Shown piece by piece: positions 8,172 to 16,282 of a stretch of DNA of 24,565 nt (position 1 is its first letter; each line of letters opens with the position of its first letter). Under the pieces are notes generated by a model, which saw only the letters and a list, made by a program, of their open reading frames with translations, ran no database searches and had not been told where the DNA came from. The position numbers were made by a program, and so were the translations under genes. The DNA is from a bacterium (GTDB lineage: Bacteria > Zhuqueibacterota > Zhuqueibacteria > Residuimicrobiales > Residuimicrobiaceae), in the NCBI GenBank assembly GCA_012523655.1, contig JAAYTV010000586.1, positions 1 to 24,565 of the forward strand. Reading direction: 5' to 3'.

Positions 8172-8194
8172 AAAAATGGTTCGGCCGGAGGCCG
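8172..8194 (-). terminator. Possible intrinsic terminator of the M20 peptidase gene
   Basis: Read leftward, the stem CGGCC-TCC-GGCCG (8194-8182) is followed by AACCA and then TTTTT (8176-8172), about 30 bases past the M20 stop codon. The stem is only five base pairs but all G/C. A further palindrome CCGGCGCCGG lies at 8201-8210. Confidence 0.4.
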
Positions 8195-8221
8195 TAGCCG
8201 CCGGCGCCGGTCTGGAAAGGA

Positions 8222-9448
8222 TCAGCCCATGAACAGATGAGCCAGCACCTTGGCATCCGACAAAGTGTTGGAGATCAGCGAGTATTCATCGGGCTGATGG
8301 GCGGTATCCTCCAGGGTGGACCAGACGGCGGCCGGCAATCCTGCAGCGCGAAAAGCCGCGGCCACAGTCCCGCCGCCGATGCCGATCAATTTGGCCTCAC
8401 TCCCCTTGACCGCAGCAATGCTGCGCTTCAACGCCTGCACTACAGGCGCGTTTACCCCTGTCGGCGGTGCGGCCGCAGCCCGCTGTTTCGACGACAGCGT
8501 AATCGTCACGCCGAACTGCGCTTCCACTTCCCGACAGAGCTCCTGAATCCGCTCTTCCACCGATTGCAGTGAATAGTGCGGCAGCACCCGGCTGTCGAGA
8601 TAAAAAATATCCTCGCCGGGAATGCTGTTGATATTCGGAACATTGCACTCCTTTTTCGTCGGCTCAAAGGTGCTCACCGGTGGATCAAAGAGGGCATCGG
8701 ATTGGTTGAAGGTTTGGTACAAGGAATCCAGCTTGACCGCCAGGTGTGCGGCGGCGCGATGCGCATTGATGCCCTGCGCAGGAGTTGAGGCGTGACATTG
8801 TTTCCCCAGCACCTGTACCTGCAGCCAAAGGATGCTCTTCTCCGCTATTTCAATGGTCAACCCTTTTTCATCGCCGGCGTCCGGCACAATGATCAGATCC
8901 TGATCACCGAATGCATTCCGATGGTGCTTGAGCAGATAGTGTAATCCGAATTCGCTGCCGTTCTCCTCGTCCGCCACCACGGCCAGGCCGATATTGCAGG
9001 CCGGCGTCACTCCGGCCTCGCGCAAAGAGCGTACAGCCAGCAGAGCGGACACCAGTCCCTGCTGATTGTCTTCAACTCCTCGACCGATCAAGCGATCGCC
9101 CGCCACGGTCAAGGAAAAGGGATCGCCGCTCCACAGCTTCAGGTCGCCTGGAGGCACTACATCCAGATGCGTCATCACCCACATGGTTTTACTGCGGTCG
9201 CGTCCATACCAGCGCACGAGAAAATTGGGCCGCCAGCCGCAGGAGACGCGGGGATCCGGAGCCGGATAGTCGGTGAGAGCGTCATATCCGATCTCCTGCA
9301 ACAGCCCCTTCACCCAATCGGCTTTTTCTTTCTCCCCATCGCCGCCGCTCTCCGGTCCCATCGCCGGAATTGCGGTCATAGCCCTCTGCCATTCGATCAC
9401 CAAGGAGGAGGACCGGTCGATTTGATCGAACCATTGCGGTAACTTCAT
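8222..9448 (-). CDS. M20-family metallopeptidase (ArgE/DapE/CPG2-like)
   Basis: 408 residues, typical of cytosolic M20 di-zinc amidohydrolases. Ligands and catalytic residues can be placed: His94 (MTHLDVVPPGD), bridging Asp127 (GRGVEDNQQG), general base Glu161 and ligand Glu162 (VADEENGSEFG), Asp190 (IVPDAGD) and His384 (TAHQPDEY). The lid or dimerisation domain lies at about 200-315. The family includes succinyl-diaminopimelate desuccinylase, acetylornithine deacetylase and dipeptidases. The spacing and the motif VEDNQQG fit the M20A dipeptidase/DapE branch that many genomes label 'diaminopimelate aminotransferase/M20 peptidase', but the substrate is undecided. AAGGAG lies about eight bases before the ATG. 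It follows the WbqC-like gene by 12 bases and is probably co-transcribed. Confidence 0.92.
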   Translation of the reverse strand: MKLPQWFDQIDRSSSLVIEWQRAMTAIPAMGPESGGDGEKEKADWVKGLLQEIGYDALTDYPAPDPRVSCGWRPNFLVRWYGRDRSKTMWVMTHLDVVPPGDLKLWSGDPFSLTVAGDRLIGRGVEDNQQGLVSALLAVRSLREAGVTPACNIGLAVVADEENGSEFGLHYLLKHHRNAFGDQDLIIVPDAGDEKGLTIEIAEKSILWLQVQVLGKQCHASTPAQGINAHRAAAHLAVKLDSLYQTFNQSDALFDPPVSTFEPTKKECNVPNINSIPGEDIFYLDSRVLPHYSLQSVEERIQELCREVEAQFGVTITLSSKQRAAAAPPTGVNAPVVQALKRSIAAVKGSEAKLIGIGGGTVAAAFRAAGLPAAVWSTLEDTAHQPDEYSLISNTLSDAKVLAHLFMG

Positions 9449-9460
9449 CAGCGTTCTCCT

Positions 9461-10157
9461 TTACAGGGATTGTATATGTCCGGCCCGCTGCAAAAACTCG
9501 TAGCCCGCCGGACCCTGGTTGCACACCAGATCGATCATCGCCAGATGAGGAACATATCCGGCGAACGCTTGTTGATAGACCGGCGCGGTGAACCGAAAGA
9601 GATAGAGACCAAGTCCGCTTTGCTGCAGACGCGACAGGTCGAGCAGAGCCACTTCATGCGCATGCACCAGATAAGCGTCCGCATGCACCTGTCGCATCCA
9701 GGCGATCACTCGATCCGTACGATCGGCGTGCGGTTCCAGGTCGCTGCTGCACACGGCGCAGAGCGGTTTGGGCGGCGCCAGAGCCGCGACCTGATGCTGC
9801 AGATAGGGATTGAGATGCGTCCAGGGATTCTGCAGCACAGCGGCGATTTTGTCGGCCACAGCATCATACCAAGGCGTGAGGTGATAGTTGATCTCCAACG
9901 TCTTAACATGGGCGGTGCGCCAATCCTCCTGATTCTGTATTCTGGTCTGTCGGATGGATTGGCCGGTATGGCCTGTTGACAACACCGGGATAGTCAGCCA
10001 GTGGGCGCCGTGCACGGTCTTGATCGCCGCGCGGTTGATGGTGCTGTGACGGCGAAAAAAAAAACGAATCCGCCCAGATGACAACGTCCGCTTGCAACGC
10101 TTTGGCGCATTCATCCTGCCGTAGAAAGTAAGAGGGTTCGATAACCGTGCAGAGCAT
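9461..10157 (-). pseudogene. WbqC-like family protein, frameshifted in a T10 tract
   Basis: Two overlapping reading frames together make one WbqC-family protein. From the ATG at 10157 the first frame reads MLCTVIEPSYFLRQDECAKA, then ADVVIWADSFFF, and reaches a run of ten T (coding strand; 10055-10064). It then leaves the family pattern and stops near 9903. The other frame continues RRHSTINRAAIKTVHGAHW, LTIPVLSTGHTGQSI and, at the end, PVYQQAFAGYVPHLAMIDLV, which are WbqC signatures. Removing one T gives a continuous protein of 231 residues, close to family length. WbqC proteins occur in O-antigen and glycan loci, but their reaction is not established. The break may be a real mutation, a phase-variable or slippage-tolerant site, or a sequencing error. 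GAGAG precedes the ATG; a TTG at 10172 is an alternative start. Confidence 0.75.
10055..10064 (-). repeat. Homopolymer T10 at the WbqC frame break
   Basis: Ten consecutive A on the plus strand (T on the coding strand) lie exactly where the two WbqC reading frames meet. Nine would restore the frame. Such tracts are prone to replication or polymerase slippage and to sequencing error. Confidence 0.9.
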
Positions 10158-10329
10158 GCTGCCGACTCTCAACGTCGATAATCTTCTCGTAAACCTTTCG
10201 GAGTGTTTTTTTTCAGAGCTTGCCGCGAAAAGTCGATCAACAGTGCCTTTCGCGCAACCATCAGTGAGGGGCCTGCGGAAACGATCCGTTTGTTTCGTTC
10301 CTCGAACGCTGGCGGCCCTGGCAACTGGG

Positions 10330-12495
10330 TCAATCCAGAACCAAGCTCAATCCGATCCGATGGCGATCCCTGTCAAGACTGATCACCTTGACCTCAACCA
10401 CCTGGCCGACGGAGACCACCTCCAGTGGATTTTTGACATATTTTTTCGCCATACGGCTGAGATGCACCAGCCCGTCCTCCTTGACGCCGATGTCTACAAA
10501 GGCGCCGAACTCCACCACATTCCGCACCGTGCCTTTCAGCACCATGCCGACGGCCAAATCATCGATGGAGAGCACATCGCTGCGCAGAATGGGTTTGGGC
10601 ATTTCGTCGCGCGGGTCGCGATCCGGTTTTTCCAGACAGCTGATGATGTCGAGGAGTGTTTCCCGTCCACAGCCGCAGCGTTGGCTCAACTGGCTCACGG
10701 TCTGTTTGCTTTGTTGCATGTGCCGGTTCAGCAGAGTTCCGTCGCGCTGGATGTCTTTCACCTCCAAGCCCAGCTCCTGCAGCAGGCACCGGGCTGCGTC
10801 ATAGGCCTCCGGATGCACCGCGGTGGAGTCAAAGAACTGTTCCGCGCCGGGGATGCGCAGGAATCCTGCTGCTTGAACGAACGTGTGCTCTCCCAGCCCT
10901 TTGACTTGTAGGAGTTCTGCACGGCTTGTGAACGGCCCATGTTCCTCCCGATGGCGCACGATCTGCTCCGCCAGACGACTGTTGATGCCTGAGACGTACT
11001 TGAGCAAAGAGGCTGAGGCGGTGTTGAGATCCACGCCCACCTGATTCACGCACGACTCCACCGCCTGGTCCAAGGATTCGGCGAGTTTGGCCGGATCCAC
11101 ATCATGCTGATACAGACCCACGCCGAGGGATGGGGGATCGATCTTCACCAGTTCGGAGAGAGGGTCCAGCAATCGCCGGGCGATGGAGATGTTGCCGCGC
11201 TGCGATGCCTCCAGATCGGGGAATTCTTTCTTCGCCACGGGCGAAGCGGAATAGACCGAAGCGCCCGCCTCATTGACGATGGTGTAGGAGACCTTACCTT
11301 TCATTTTCGACAACACTTCGGCCACCAGCTTCTCCGTCTCCCGTCCAGCGGTACCGTTGCCGATGGCCACAATGGACACGTTATAATCGGTGATAAGCTC
11401 GGCCAGCAGATCCGCGGCCTCCTGCCACCGTTTTTGCGGTTCGTGCGGATAGATGGTGTCGCCTTCCAGGTATTTGCCGGTCGAGTCGATCACCGCCACT
11501 TTGCAACCGGTGCGAAAACCGGGATCGATGCCCATGATGACCTGGCCGCGCATGGGCGGCCCCATCAACAGTGCGCGCAGGTTGGCGCTGAACACGCGAA
11601 TCGCGTGGTCGCCGGCCCGTTCGGTCAAAGTCGTGCGGATTTCCCGCTCGATGGCAGGAGCGATCAAGCGATGATAGCTGTCTCTGATGGCTCTGCGCAG
11701 ATCGTCGGCGAAAATCGAAAGGGGGTTATGGAGATGAAGGCTTTCGAGTTCAGCGATCATCTCTGTTTCCGGCGCCTCGATCCAGACTCGGAGAAAAGCC
11801 TCCCGTTCACCGCGATTAACGGCCAAGATGCGATGAGGCGGTACGGTTCTGACCGGTTCGCCGAACGCCTTGTACAGCTCATAATTGCCCGGCTCCTGAG
11901 GATCGATCGCTTCGGCTTTGAGCACACCGGTTTCCAAAGTGCGCTCCCGCACGATCCCGCGGCTCCGGGCATCATCGGAAACGATTTCCGCCACGATATC
12001 CCGGGCGCCGGCCAAGGCCTCTTTGGCCGAGAGCACCCCCTTGACCGGATCGATAAACGGCGCAACGATCTCCTCTGGATCACCCGTCTCGAGTGTCTGC
12101 GCCATGATCATCTCCGCCAACGGCTCCAGACCTTTTTCCCGCGCGGTGGTCGCGCGGGTGCGCCGTTTTGGCTTGTAGGGCAGGTACAGATCTTCCACCT
12201 CCTGCAGCTTGACGGCCGCCTGAATCCGTTCCGCCAAATCGGCGGTGAGCTTGCCCTGCTCTTCGATGCTTCTGAGCACTGTCTGTTTGCGCTCCTGCAA
12301 AGTGCGCAGGTATTTGCCGCGCTCGGCAATCGCCCGGATTCGCTCTTCATCCAGGCTGCCGGTCAATTCCTTGCGATATCGCGCGATAAAAGGAACCGTG
12401 TTGTCCTGATCCAACAGCTCCAGGGTGTTTTTAACCTGTTGCCATCGCAGGGACAGCTCCTCTGCGATGACCGCAATTATCGAGACGTCACCCAT
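10330..12495 (-). CDS. tex: Tex-type RNA-binding transcription accessory protein
   Basis: 721 residues, somewhat shorter than E. coli YhgF (773) because little follows the S1 domain. Tex binds RNA in the cytosol and is linked to transcription and ribosome-associated processes. The N-terminal helical region is at about 1-310, with LPYKPKRRTRATTAREKGLEPLA at 105-127 as a strong family signature. An RNase H-like YqgF domain (about 318-440) starts MGIDPGFRTGCKVAVID. Helix-hairpin-helix motifs (about 485-548) include GVDLNTASASLLKYVSGI. An S1 domain (648-718) contains VEFGAFVDIGVKEDGLVHLS. It starts eight bases after the stop of the SLT-domain gene upstream, so the two share a transcript. The start codon has AGG about nine bases upstream. 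A 467-codon open frame on the opposite strand is a shadow. Confidence 0.96.
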   Translation of the reverse strand: MGDVSIIAVIAEELSLRWQQVKNTLELLDQDNTVPFIARYRKELTGSLDEERIRAIAERGKYLRTLQERKQTVLRSIEEQGKLTADLAERIQAAVKLQEVEDLYLPYKPKRRTRATTAREKGLEPLAEMIMAQTLETGDPEEIVAPFIDPVKGVLSAKEALAGARDIVAEIVSDDARSRGIVRERTLETGVLKAEAIDPQEPGNYELYKAFGEPVRTVPPHRILAVNRGEREAFLRVWIEAPETEMIAELESLHLHNPLSIFADDLRRAIRDSYHRLIAPAIEREIRTTLTERAGDHAIRVFSANLRALLMGPPMRGQVIMGIDPGFRTGCKVAVIDSTGKYLEGDTIYPHEPQKRWQEAADLLAELITDYNVSIVAIGNGTAGRETEKLVAEVLSKMKGKVSYTIVNEAGASVYSASPVAKKEFPDLEASQRGNISIARRLLDPLSELVKIDPPSLGVGLYQHDVDPAKLAESLDQAVESCVNQVGVDLNTASASLLKYVSGINSRLAEQIVRHREEHGPFTSRAELLQVKGLGEHTFVQAAGFLRIPGAEQFFDSTAVHPEAYDAARCLLQELGLEVKDIQRDGTLLNRHMQQSKQTVSQLSQRCGCGRETLLDIISCLEKPDRDPRDEMPKPILRSDVLSIDDLAVGMVLKGTVRNVVEFGAFVDIGVKEDGLVHLSRMAKKYVKNPLEVVSVGQVVEVKVISLDRDRHRIGLSLVLD

Positions 12496-12503
12496 CAGCC
12501 AAC

Positions 12504-13205
12504 CTAGCCCTTAAATTGCTTCAATGCTTCGTACTGTTTCAAAATGTCATTCATATATTTTTGCACATCGTCCGGCAGTGTGCCGCTGCGATGGCCGCCT
12601 TTAATCCACAGAGCCGCCCGCCATTCCCCCACGCGCCGGGCGGCCAGCGCGCCATCCACGCCATACAGATCGATCAGCGCGGCCAGATAGCGGGCGCCGA
12701 TACGGATGTTGTGAATCGGATTGAGCAGGATCTCATCCGGCGTCACCCAATTGAGATGCATGGAGCGGGCGATGCACATGCCGGTGATCGGCATCACCTG
12801 CATCAATCCCATGGCGCCCTCCGAGGAGATCAGCTCCGGATTCCAGGTTCCATTGGTCTCATAGGTAATAATGGCGCAGACCAGATGCACATCCAGGCTG
12901 GTGTGTAAAAGGCTGGCGTCATAGATCTCACGGGCGATGTCGTATTTCATCGGGCCGGACATGATGCGGTTGTACTGGGAGATGATGGCGCTGATGCGCA
13001 CGATATGATACTGGCGCAGGCTTTCGATGTTCATCGAAGAGCGCTGGCTTTTAATCACCTCTTCCAGCTCCGCCACTTTTTTCTGATAACGGCTGTTGTA
13101 GGTATATTTAATGCCCACCGCGGCAATCACCACCAGAACCAGGACGGAAAGCACCCAGATGATGATGCGCAGGTTGCGCATGAATTTTTCCTCTTTTACG
13201 GCCAT
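12504..13205 (-). CDS. Membrane-anchored SLT-domain lytic transglycosylase-like protein
   Basis: 233 residues from the ATG at 13205, chosen over an upstream start at 13289 because GGGAGAA lies just before it and the promoter would otherwise fall inside the gene. A single transmembrane helix (about 13-32) is followed by a short coiled-coil-like stretch (about 40-58). The SLT domain (about 95-205) faces the periplasm. Catalytic Glu116 is in ITYETNGTWNPE, and SSEGAMGLMQVMP (127-139) is the GLMQ motif. Members cleave the murein MurNAc-GlcNAc bond to 1,6-anhydro ends. The third motif, usually AAYN, reads AARRVGEW here (188-195), so the Tyr-Asn pair is missing and activity may be altered. First gene of an operon with tex. 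Confidence 0.88.
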   Translation of the reverse strand: MAVKEEKFMRNLRIIIWVLSVLVLVVIAAVGIKYTYNSRYQKKVAELEEVIKSQRSSMNIESLRQYHIVRISAIISQYNRIMSGPMKYDIAREIYDASLLHTSLDVHLVCAIITYETNGTWNPELISSEGAMGLMQVMPITGMCIARSMHLNWVTPDEILLNPIHNIRIGARYLAALIDLYGVDGALAARRVGEWRAALWIKGGHRSGTLPDDVQKYMNDILKQYEALKQFKG

Positions 13206-13260
13206 TTTGTTCTCCCTTTTCAGGAACCGACTTGTCGCCGGGTCTTTTCTCAGCTGGATA

Positions 13261-13289
13261 AAAATACAAAATTGATTCGGCTCTGTCAA
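13261..13289 (-). promoter_or_regulatory. Sigma-70-like promoter of the SLT-tex operon
   Basis: Read leftward, TTGACA (13289-13284) and TATTTT (13266-13261) are exactly 17 bases apart, a near-consensus pair, about 56 bases before the ATG at 13205. It lies in the gap shared with the divergent glycosyltransferase operon. Confidence 0.7.
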
Positions 13290-13375
13290 TCGATTTCCCT
13301 TCGCCGAGCCGGCCGATAAATTTCTTGATTGTTAAAGATATTTTGGATACTTTGCACGGTTCGGAGAATCCGGGT

Positions 13376-14458
13376 ATGATGGTTTTGCTATGGTTGATGC
13401 TGCTCCTCTATGGAATCATCCTGGTCTGGGTGGTAACCGGGGTCAACCGCAAACAGGCGGCAATGGATAACAACTTGGACAACCCACCTGTTACCGTCAT
13501 TGTTGCCGTACATAATGAACGAGACCGGATTCCGCTTTGTCTGCAGGCGCTGGCGAAACAGGATTACCCCCAATATAATGTCCTCATCGTAGACGATCAT
13601 TCCACCGACGGCAGCGTGGCTTGGATTCAAGAGTTCATCAAAGACCAGCCGGGTTGGCGTTTGCTCTCCGCCGTTCGGCCTCAACCATGGAAGAGCTCGA
13701 AAAAGGCCGCCCTGCAGGCTGCCATGGAGCAGGCGCAGACTGAATGGTTGTTGTTGACCGATGCCGATTGTCAGCCGGGGCCCGCATGGATCAGAACCAT
13801 GGCCAGCCGGTTCCAGGGGCAAACCTCTCTGGTCGTCGGCTTTTCTCCACAGACGTGTCCGTCGGCCTCATGGTGGCGCGGCTTTTTGATGGCTGACAGC
13901 CTTGCCGCCGCCCTAGTAGCGGCGGGAACTGTCGGACGCGGCAGAGGGGTCACCGGTTGCGGCCGGAATTTGGCCTATCGCCGCTCGGCCTGGCAACGCA
14001 TTAAGGGCTTTTCCCATTTGCCCGACTCTTTATCGGGCGATGACGATTTCATGATCCAGCGGCTGAGCCAAGGCGGCGGAATCCGCTATTGTCTGTCTGC
14101 GGATTCGGTGGTTCCGGCCGAAGGTCCGCAAAACTGGCGAGAATTTATTAAACAGAAAAGACGCCATCTCTCCGCTGGCAAGCACTATCCGCTGTCGGCC
14201 CAAGCTGTTTACGGTGTCTATCATCTTCTGAACGCTGGGCTGTGGGCTGGTTTTTCCGGAGGAATTCTTTTCGCTCCCAGCCTGATGCTGCCGTTTACTC
14301 TCAAAGTGCTGCTGGACAGCCTCGCCTTGCTCTCCATCGCCTGGCCTTTGCGGCAAAAACTGCCGCTGGTCGGTTTTCTGGCGTGGCAGCCGCTCTTTGT
14401 ACTCTATCACGGCTGGGTGGCCTGGAATCGCTGGCAGCCGCCGGCAACCTGGCGTTAG
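13376..14458 (+). CDS. Membrane glycosyltransferase family 2 (copy a)
   Basis: 360 residues from the ATG at 13376, preferred over a TTG at 13325 because GGAGA lies eight bases upstream and a transmembrane helix then starts at once (about 2-22). The GT-A domain follows: VTVIVAVHNERDR (39-51), IVDDHSTDG (71-79), the metal-binding DAD at 129-131 in LLTDADCQPG, GRNLAYRRSAW (197-206), and SGDDDFMIQRL (220-230). The processive-type QxxRW motif is altered to QKRRH (260-264). Two or three hydrophobic helices end the protein. The fold transfers sugars from nucleotide-sugar donors at the inner face of the membrane. First gene of a rightward eight-gene operon; the methyltransferase follows within eight bases. 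Donor and acceptor cannot be predicted. Confidence 0.9.
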   Translation: MMVLLWLMLLLYGIILVWVVTGVNRKQAAMDNNLDNPPVTVIVAVHNERDRIPLCLQALAKQDYPQYNVLIVDDHSTDGSVAWIQEFIKDQPGWRLLSAVRPQPWKSSKKAALQAAMEQAQTEWLLLTDADCQPGPAWIRTMASRFQGQTSLVVGFSPQTCPSASWWRGFLMADSLAAALVAAGTVGRGRGVTGCGRNLAYRRSAWQRIKGFSHLPDSLSGDDDFMIQRLSQGGGIRYCLSADSVVPAEGPQNWREFIKQKRRHLSAGKHYPLSAQAVYGVYHLLNAGLWAGFSGGILFAPSLMLPFTLKVLLDSLALLSIAWPLRQKLPLVGFLAWQPLFVLYHGWVAWNRWQPPATWR

Positions 14459-14465
14459 GATGGCC

Positions 14466-15272
14466 ATGACCAGCACGATCAACAACGCCTTGTGGTCGCA
14501 ATATCGCGCTTTTTCGCATCACCGTGGCCGTCTGGCGGCCGAATGGCTGGCGCAGCACCTCTCCTTGAACAACGCCGAGATTGCGGATCTGGGTTGCGGG
14601 ACCGGCGGGGCCAGCCTGCAGCTGGCCCGCTGCGGCTGCCGCATCACGGCAGTGGACATCCGCAGCGAGGCTTTGCAGCTGCTCGAGACCCAGGCACGCC
14701 AGGAGGATCTGCCCATTTCGATTCATTGCCAGGATGTGCTGGAGTGGCGGGCCCGACAGCCACTGGACGCTATCCTGATGTGGGATGTGCTTGAACACGT
14801 CGCCGACCCCGAGCGCCTGCTTGCGCAGTGCAGCAGGTCGCTCAAGGAAACCGGTTTAATCTGTTTTTCCACGCCCAACAAATGGTCGCCGGTCCATCTC
14901 CTATGCGACCCGCACTACAGTCTGCCTCTGATCTCCTGCATGCAGCGGACAACCATAAAAAAGATAATCGTACATGGGCTGCACTGGGTCGAAGCAGACA
15001 AACCGGATATCGCCCAGCTGTTGTCGTGGCACGATCTGCACCGCATGCTGGAAAAGGCACAACTGAAATCCAGGTGGCAGATCCGTGAGGTCGCCACCCT
15101 GGCCCTAGCCCAGCCGCAAGCCGTGTGGAACCGGACTTGGCATCTTGCTCTGGTGCGTCGTTTGTGCGCCTGGAACTTTGCCGGCCCCCTGGTGGCACGG
15201 ACACCGCGAGCTCCGGGATGGCTGAGTCAATGGCTGATGCCCACCTTTTACGTGCTGGCCTGCAGGAAATGA
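14466..15272 (+). CDS. Class I SAM-dependent methyltransferase
   Basis: 268 residues from the ATG at 14466, with AGGATGG just upstream; an ATG at 14460 is equally in frame. Motif I IADLGCGTGGASLQLA (39-54) binds S-adenosylmethionine, and Asp64 in TAVDIRSEAL is the ribose-binding acid. DAILMWDVLEHVADPERLL (101-119) is motif IV/V of the UbiG/methyltransf_11 type, and GLICFSTPNKWS follows. Its long C-terminal part has hydrophobic stretches and no recognised domain. In this operon it probably methylates a sugar, a lipid-linked intermediate or a lipid head group. Its stop overlaps the start of the radical SAM gene by four bases (ATGA), implying translational coupling. The substrate is inferred from context only. 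Confidence 0.9.
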   Translation: MTSTINNALWSQYRAFSHHRGRLAAEWLAQHLSLNNAEIADLGCGTGGASLQLARCGCRITAVDIRSEALQLLETQARQEDLPISIHCQDVLEWRARQPLDAILMWDVLEHVADPERLLAQCSRSLKETGLICFSTPNKWSPVHLLCDPHYSLPLISCMQRTTIKKIIVHGLHWVEADKPDIAQLLSWHDLHRMLEKAQLKSRWQIREVATLALAQPQAVWNRTWHLALVRRLCAWNFAGPLVARTPRAPGWLSQWLMPTFYVLACRK

Positions 15273-16282
15273 AAGAAGTGCCGCTTTTCCGTCTCCTGGC
15301 CTGCCTTACGCCGTATCGGCTGATGAATCTGGGCCAGGTCTTTATCTCGCTGGGCATCTCCAGGTTGTCAGGCCAGCCGGTCTCCTGGGGTCTTCCGCTG
15401 GTATTGACCATTGAACCGACTAATCGATGCAACCTGGCTTGCCCGCAGTGCAGCACCGGCGCCGGCCTGCTGCAACGGCCGCGTGGGGATCTGTCGCTGG
15501 CGCTGTACCGACAGATCCTGCAGCAAACGCAGCGATCCCTTCTCTATTTACTGCTCTATGATCAGGGGGAACCGCTGCTGCATGCGGATTATTTTGAGAT
15601 GATCAGGATGGCCAAAGCGGCCAAGGTGGTGGTCACCTGCAGCAGCAACGGGCAGCTGCTGGTGGATTTTGCTAAAGCCCGTGAACTGGCGTCCAGCGGG
15701 CTGGACCAGATCATTCTGTCTGTGGATGGTCTGGAGGAGTCAAGTTATCAAATCTATCGCCAGAGTGGACGGCTCGAGCGGGTGGTTGCAGCCATCGCCA
15801 ACCTACGCAAAGCCAGGGAGCAACTGGGACAAAAAACACCGCGCATCTGCCTGCAGTTCTTGGTGATGAAGCATAACGAACATGAGGTGGAGCGGGTACG
15901 CCACACCGCTCGTTGCTGGGGTGCGGACCGCGCACTAATCAAATCCGTTCAGGTGCGCTCGCCGCAAGATGCCGACCGGTTTTTGCCGCTGGCTGAAAAG
16001 TACCGGCGCTACACCTCCGGTTCCAGCCGACTGACCGTTAAAAGCAAAAAGAGTAAAATCTGCGATCGTTTGTGGACCAGCTGCGTTATTCATCAGGACG
16101 GCCATGTGGTGGGCTGCTGCTTTGACAAGGATGAGAGTGTGCTTCTCGGCCGTCTGACCGAACAGCCCTTTATCACCATCTGGCGGGGAGAGGCGTTCCG
16201 ACACTTCCGCCGGCGCGTCTCCGGATCCTGTAAACCTGAAATCTGCAACAACTGTACTCATGGACTGGCCATTTACCAATAA
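15269..16282 (+). CDS. Radical SAM protein with SPASM-type C-terminal cluster domain
   Basis: 337 residues from the ATG at 15269, which overlaps the methyltransferase stop as ATGA and has AGGA just upstream; longer starts up to 15125 would run inside that gene. The radical SAM signature is EPTNRCNLACPQCSTG (49-64), Cys54/58/61, binding a [4Fe-4S] cluster and SAM. YDQGEPLLH (97-105) is the GGEP-like motif, and LSVDGLEESSYQIYR is typical of the barrel. The end holds Cys265, 272, 283, 284, 321, 326 and 329, in the CC-D...CNNC pattern of SPASM domains with auxiliary clusters. Many SPASM enzymes modify peptides, but this subtype is common in surface-polysaccharide loci. No peptide precursor is visible. 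Substrate unknown. Confidence 0.92.
   Translation: MKEVPLFRLLACLTPYRLMNLGQVFISLGISRLSGQPVSWGLPLVLTIEPTNRCNLACPQCSTGAGLLQRPRGDLSLALYRQILQQTQRSLLYLLLYDQGEPLLHADYFEMIRMAKAAKVVVTCSSNGQLLVDFAKARELASSGLDQIILSVDGLEESSYQIYRQSGRLERVVAAIANLRKAREQLGQKTPRICLQFLVMKHNEHEVERVRHTARCWGADRALIKSVQVRSPQDADRFLPLAEKYRRYTSGSSRLTVKSKKSKICDRLWTSCVIHQDGHVVGCCFDKDESVLLGRLTEQPFITIWRGEAFRHFRRRVSGSCKPEICNNCTHGLAIYQ

Noticed and set aside
10147..10911. 254-codon plus-strand open frame overlapping the tex end
   Set aside because: Most of it is antisense to the Tex S1 domain, and no motif or ribosome site supports it.
11104..12507. 467-codon open frame opposite tex
   Set aside because: It lies wholly antisense to a clearly recognised gene, has no known motif and shows the composition of a reverse-strand shadow in GC-rich coding DNA.
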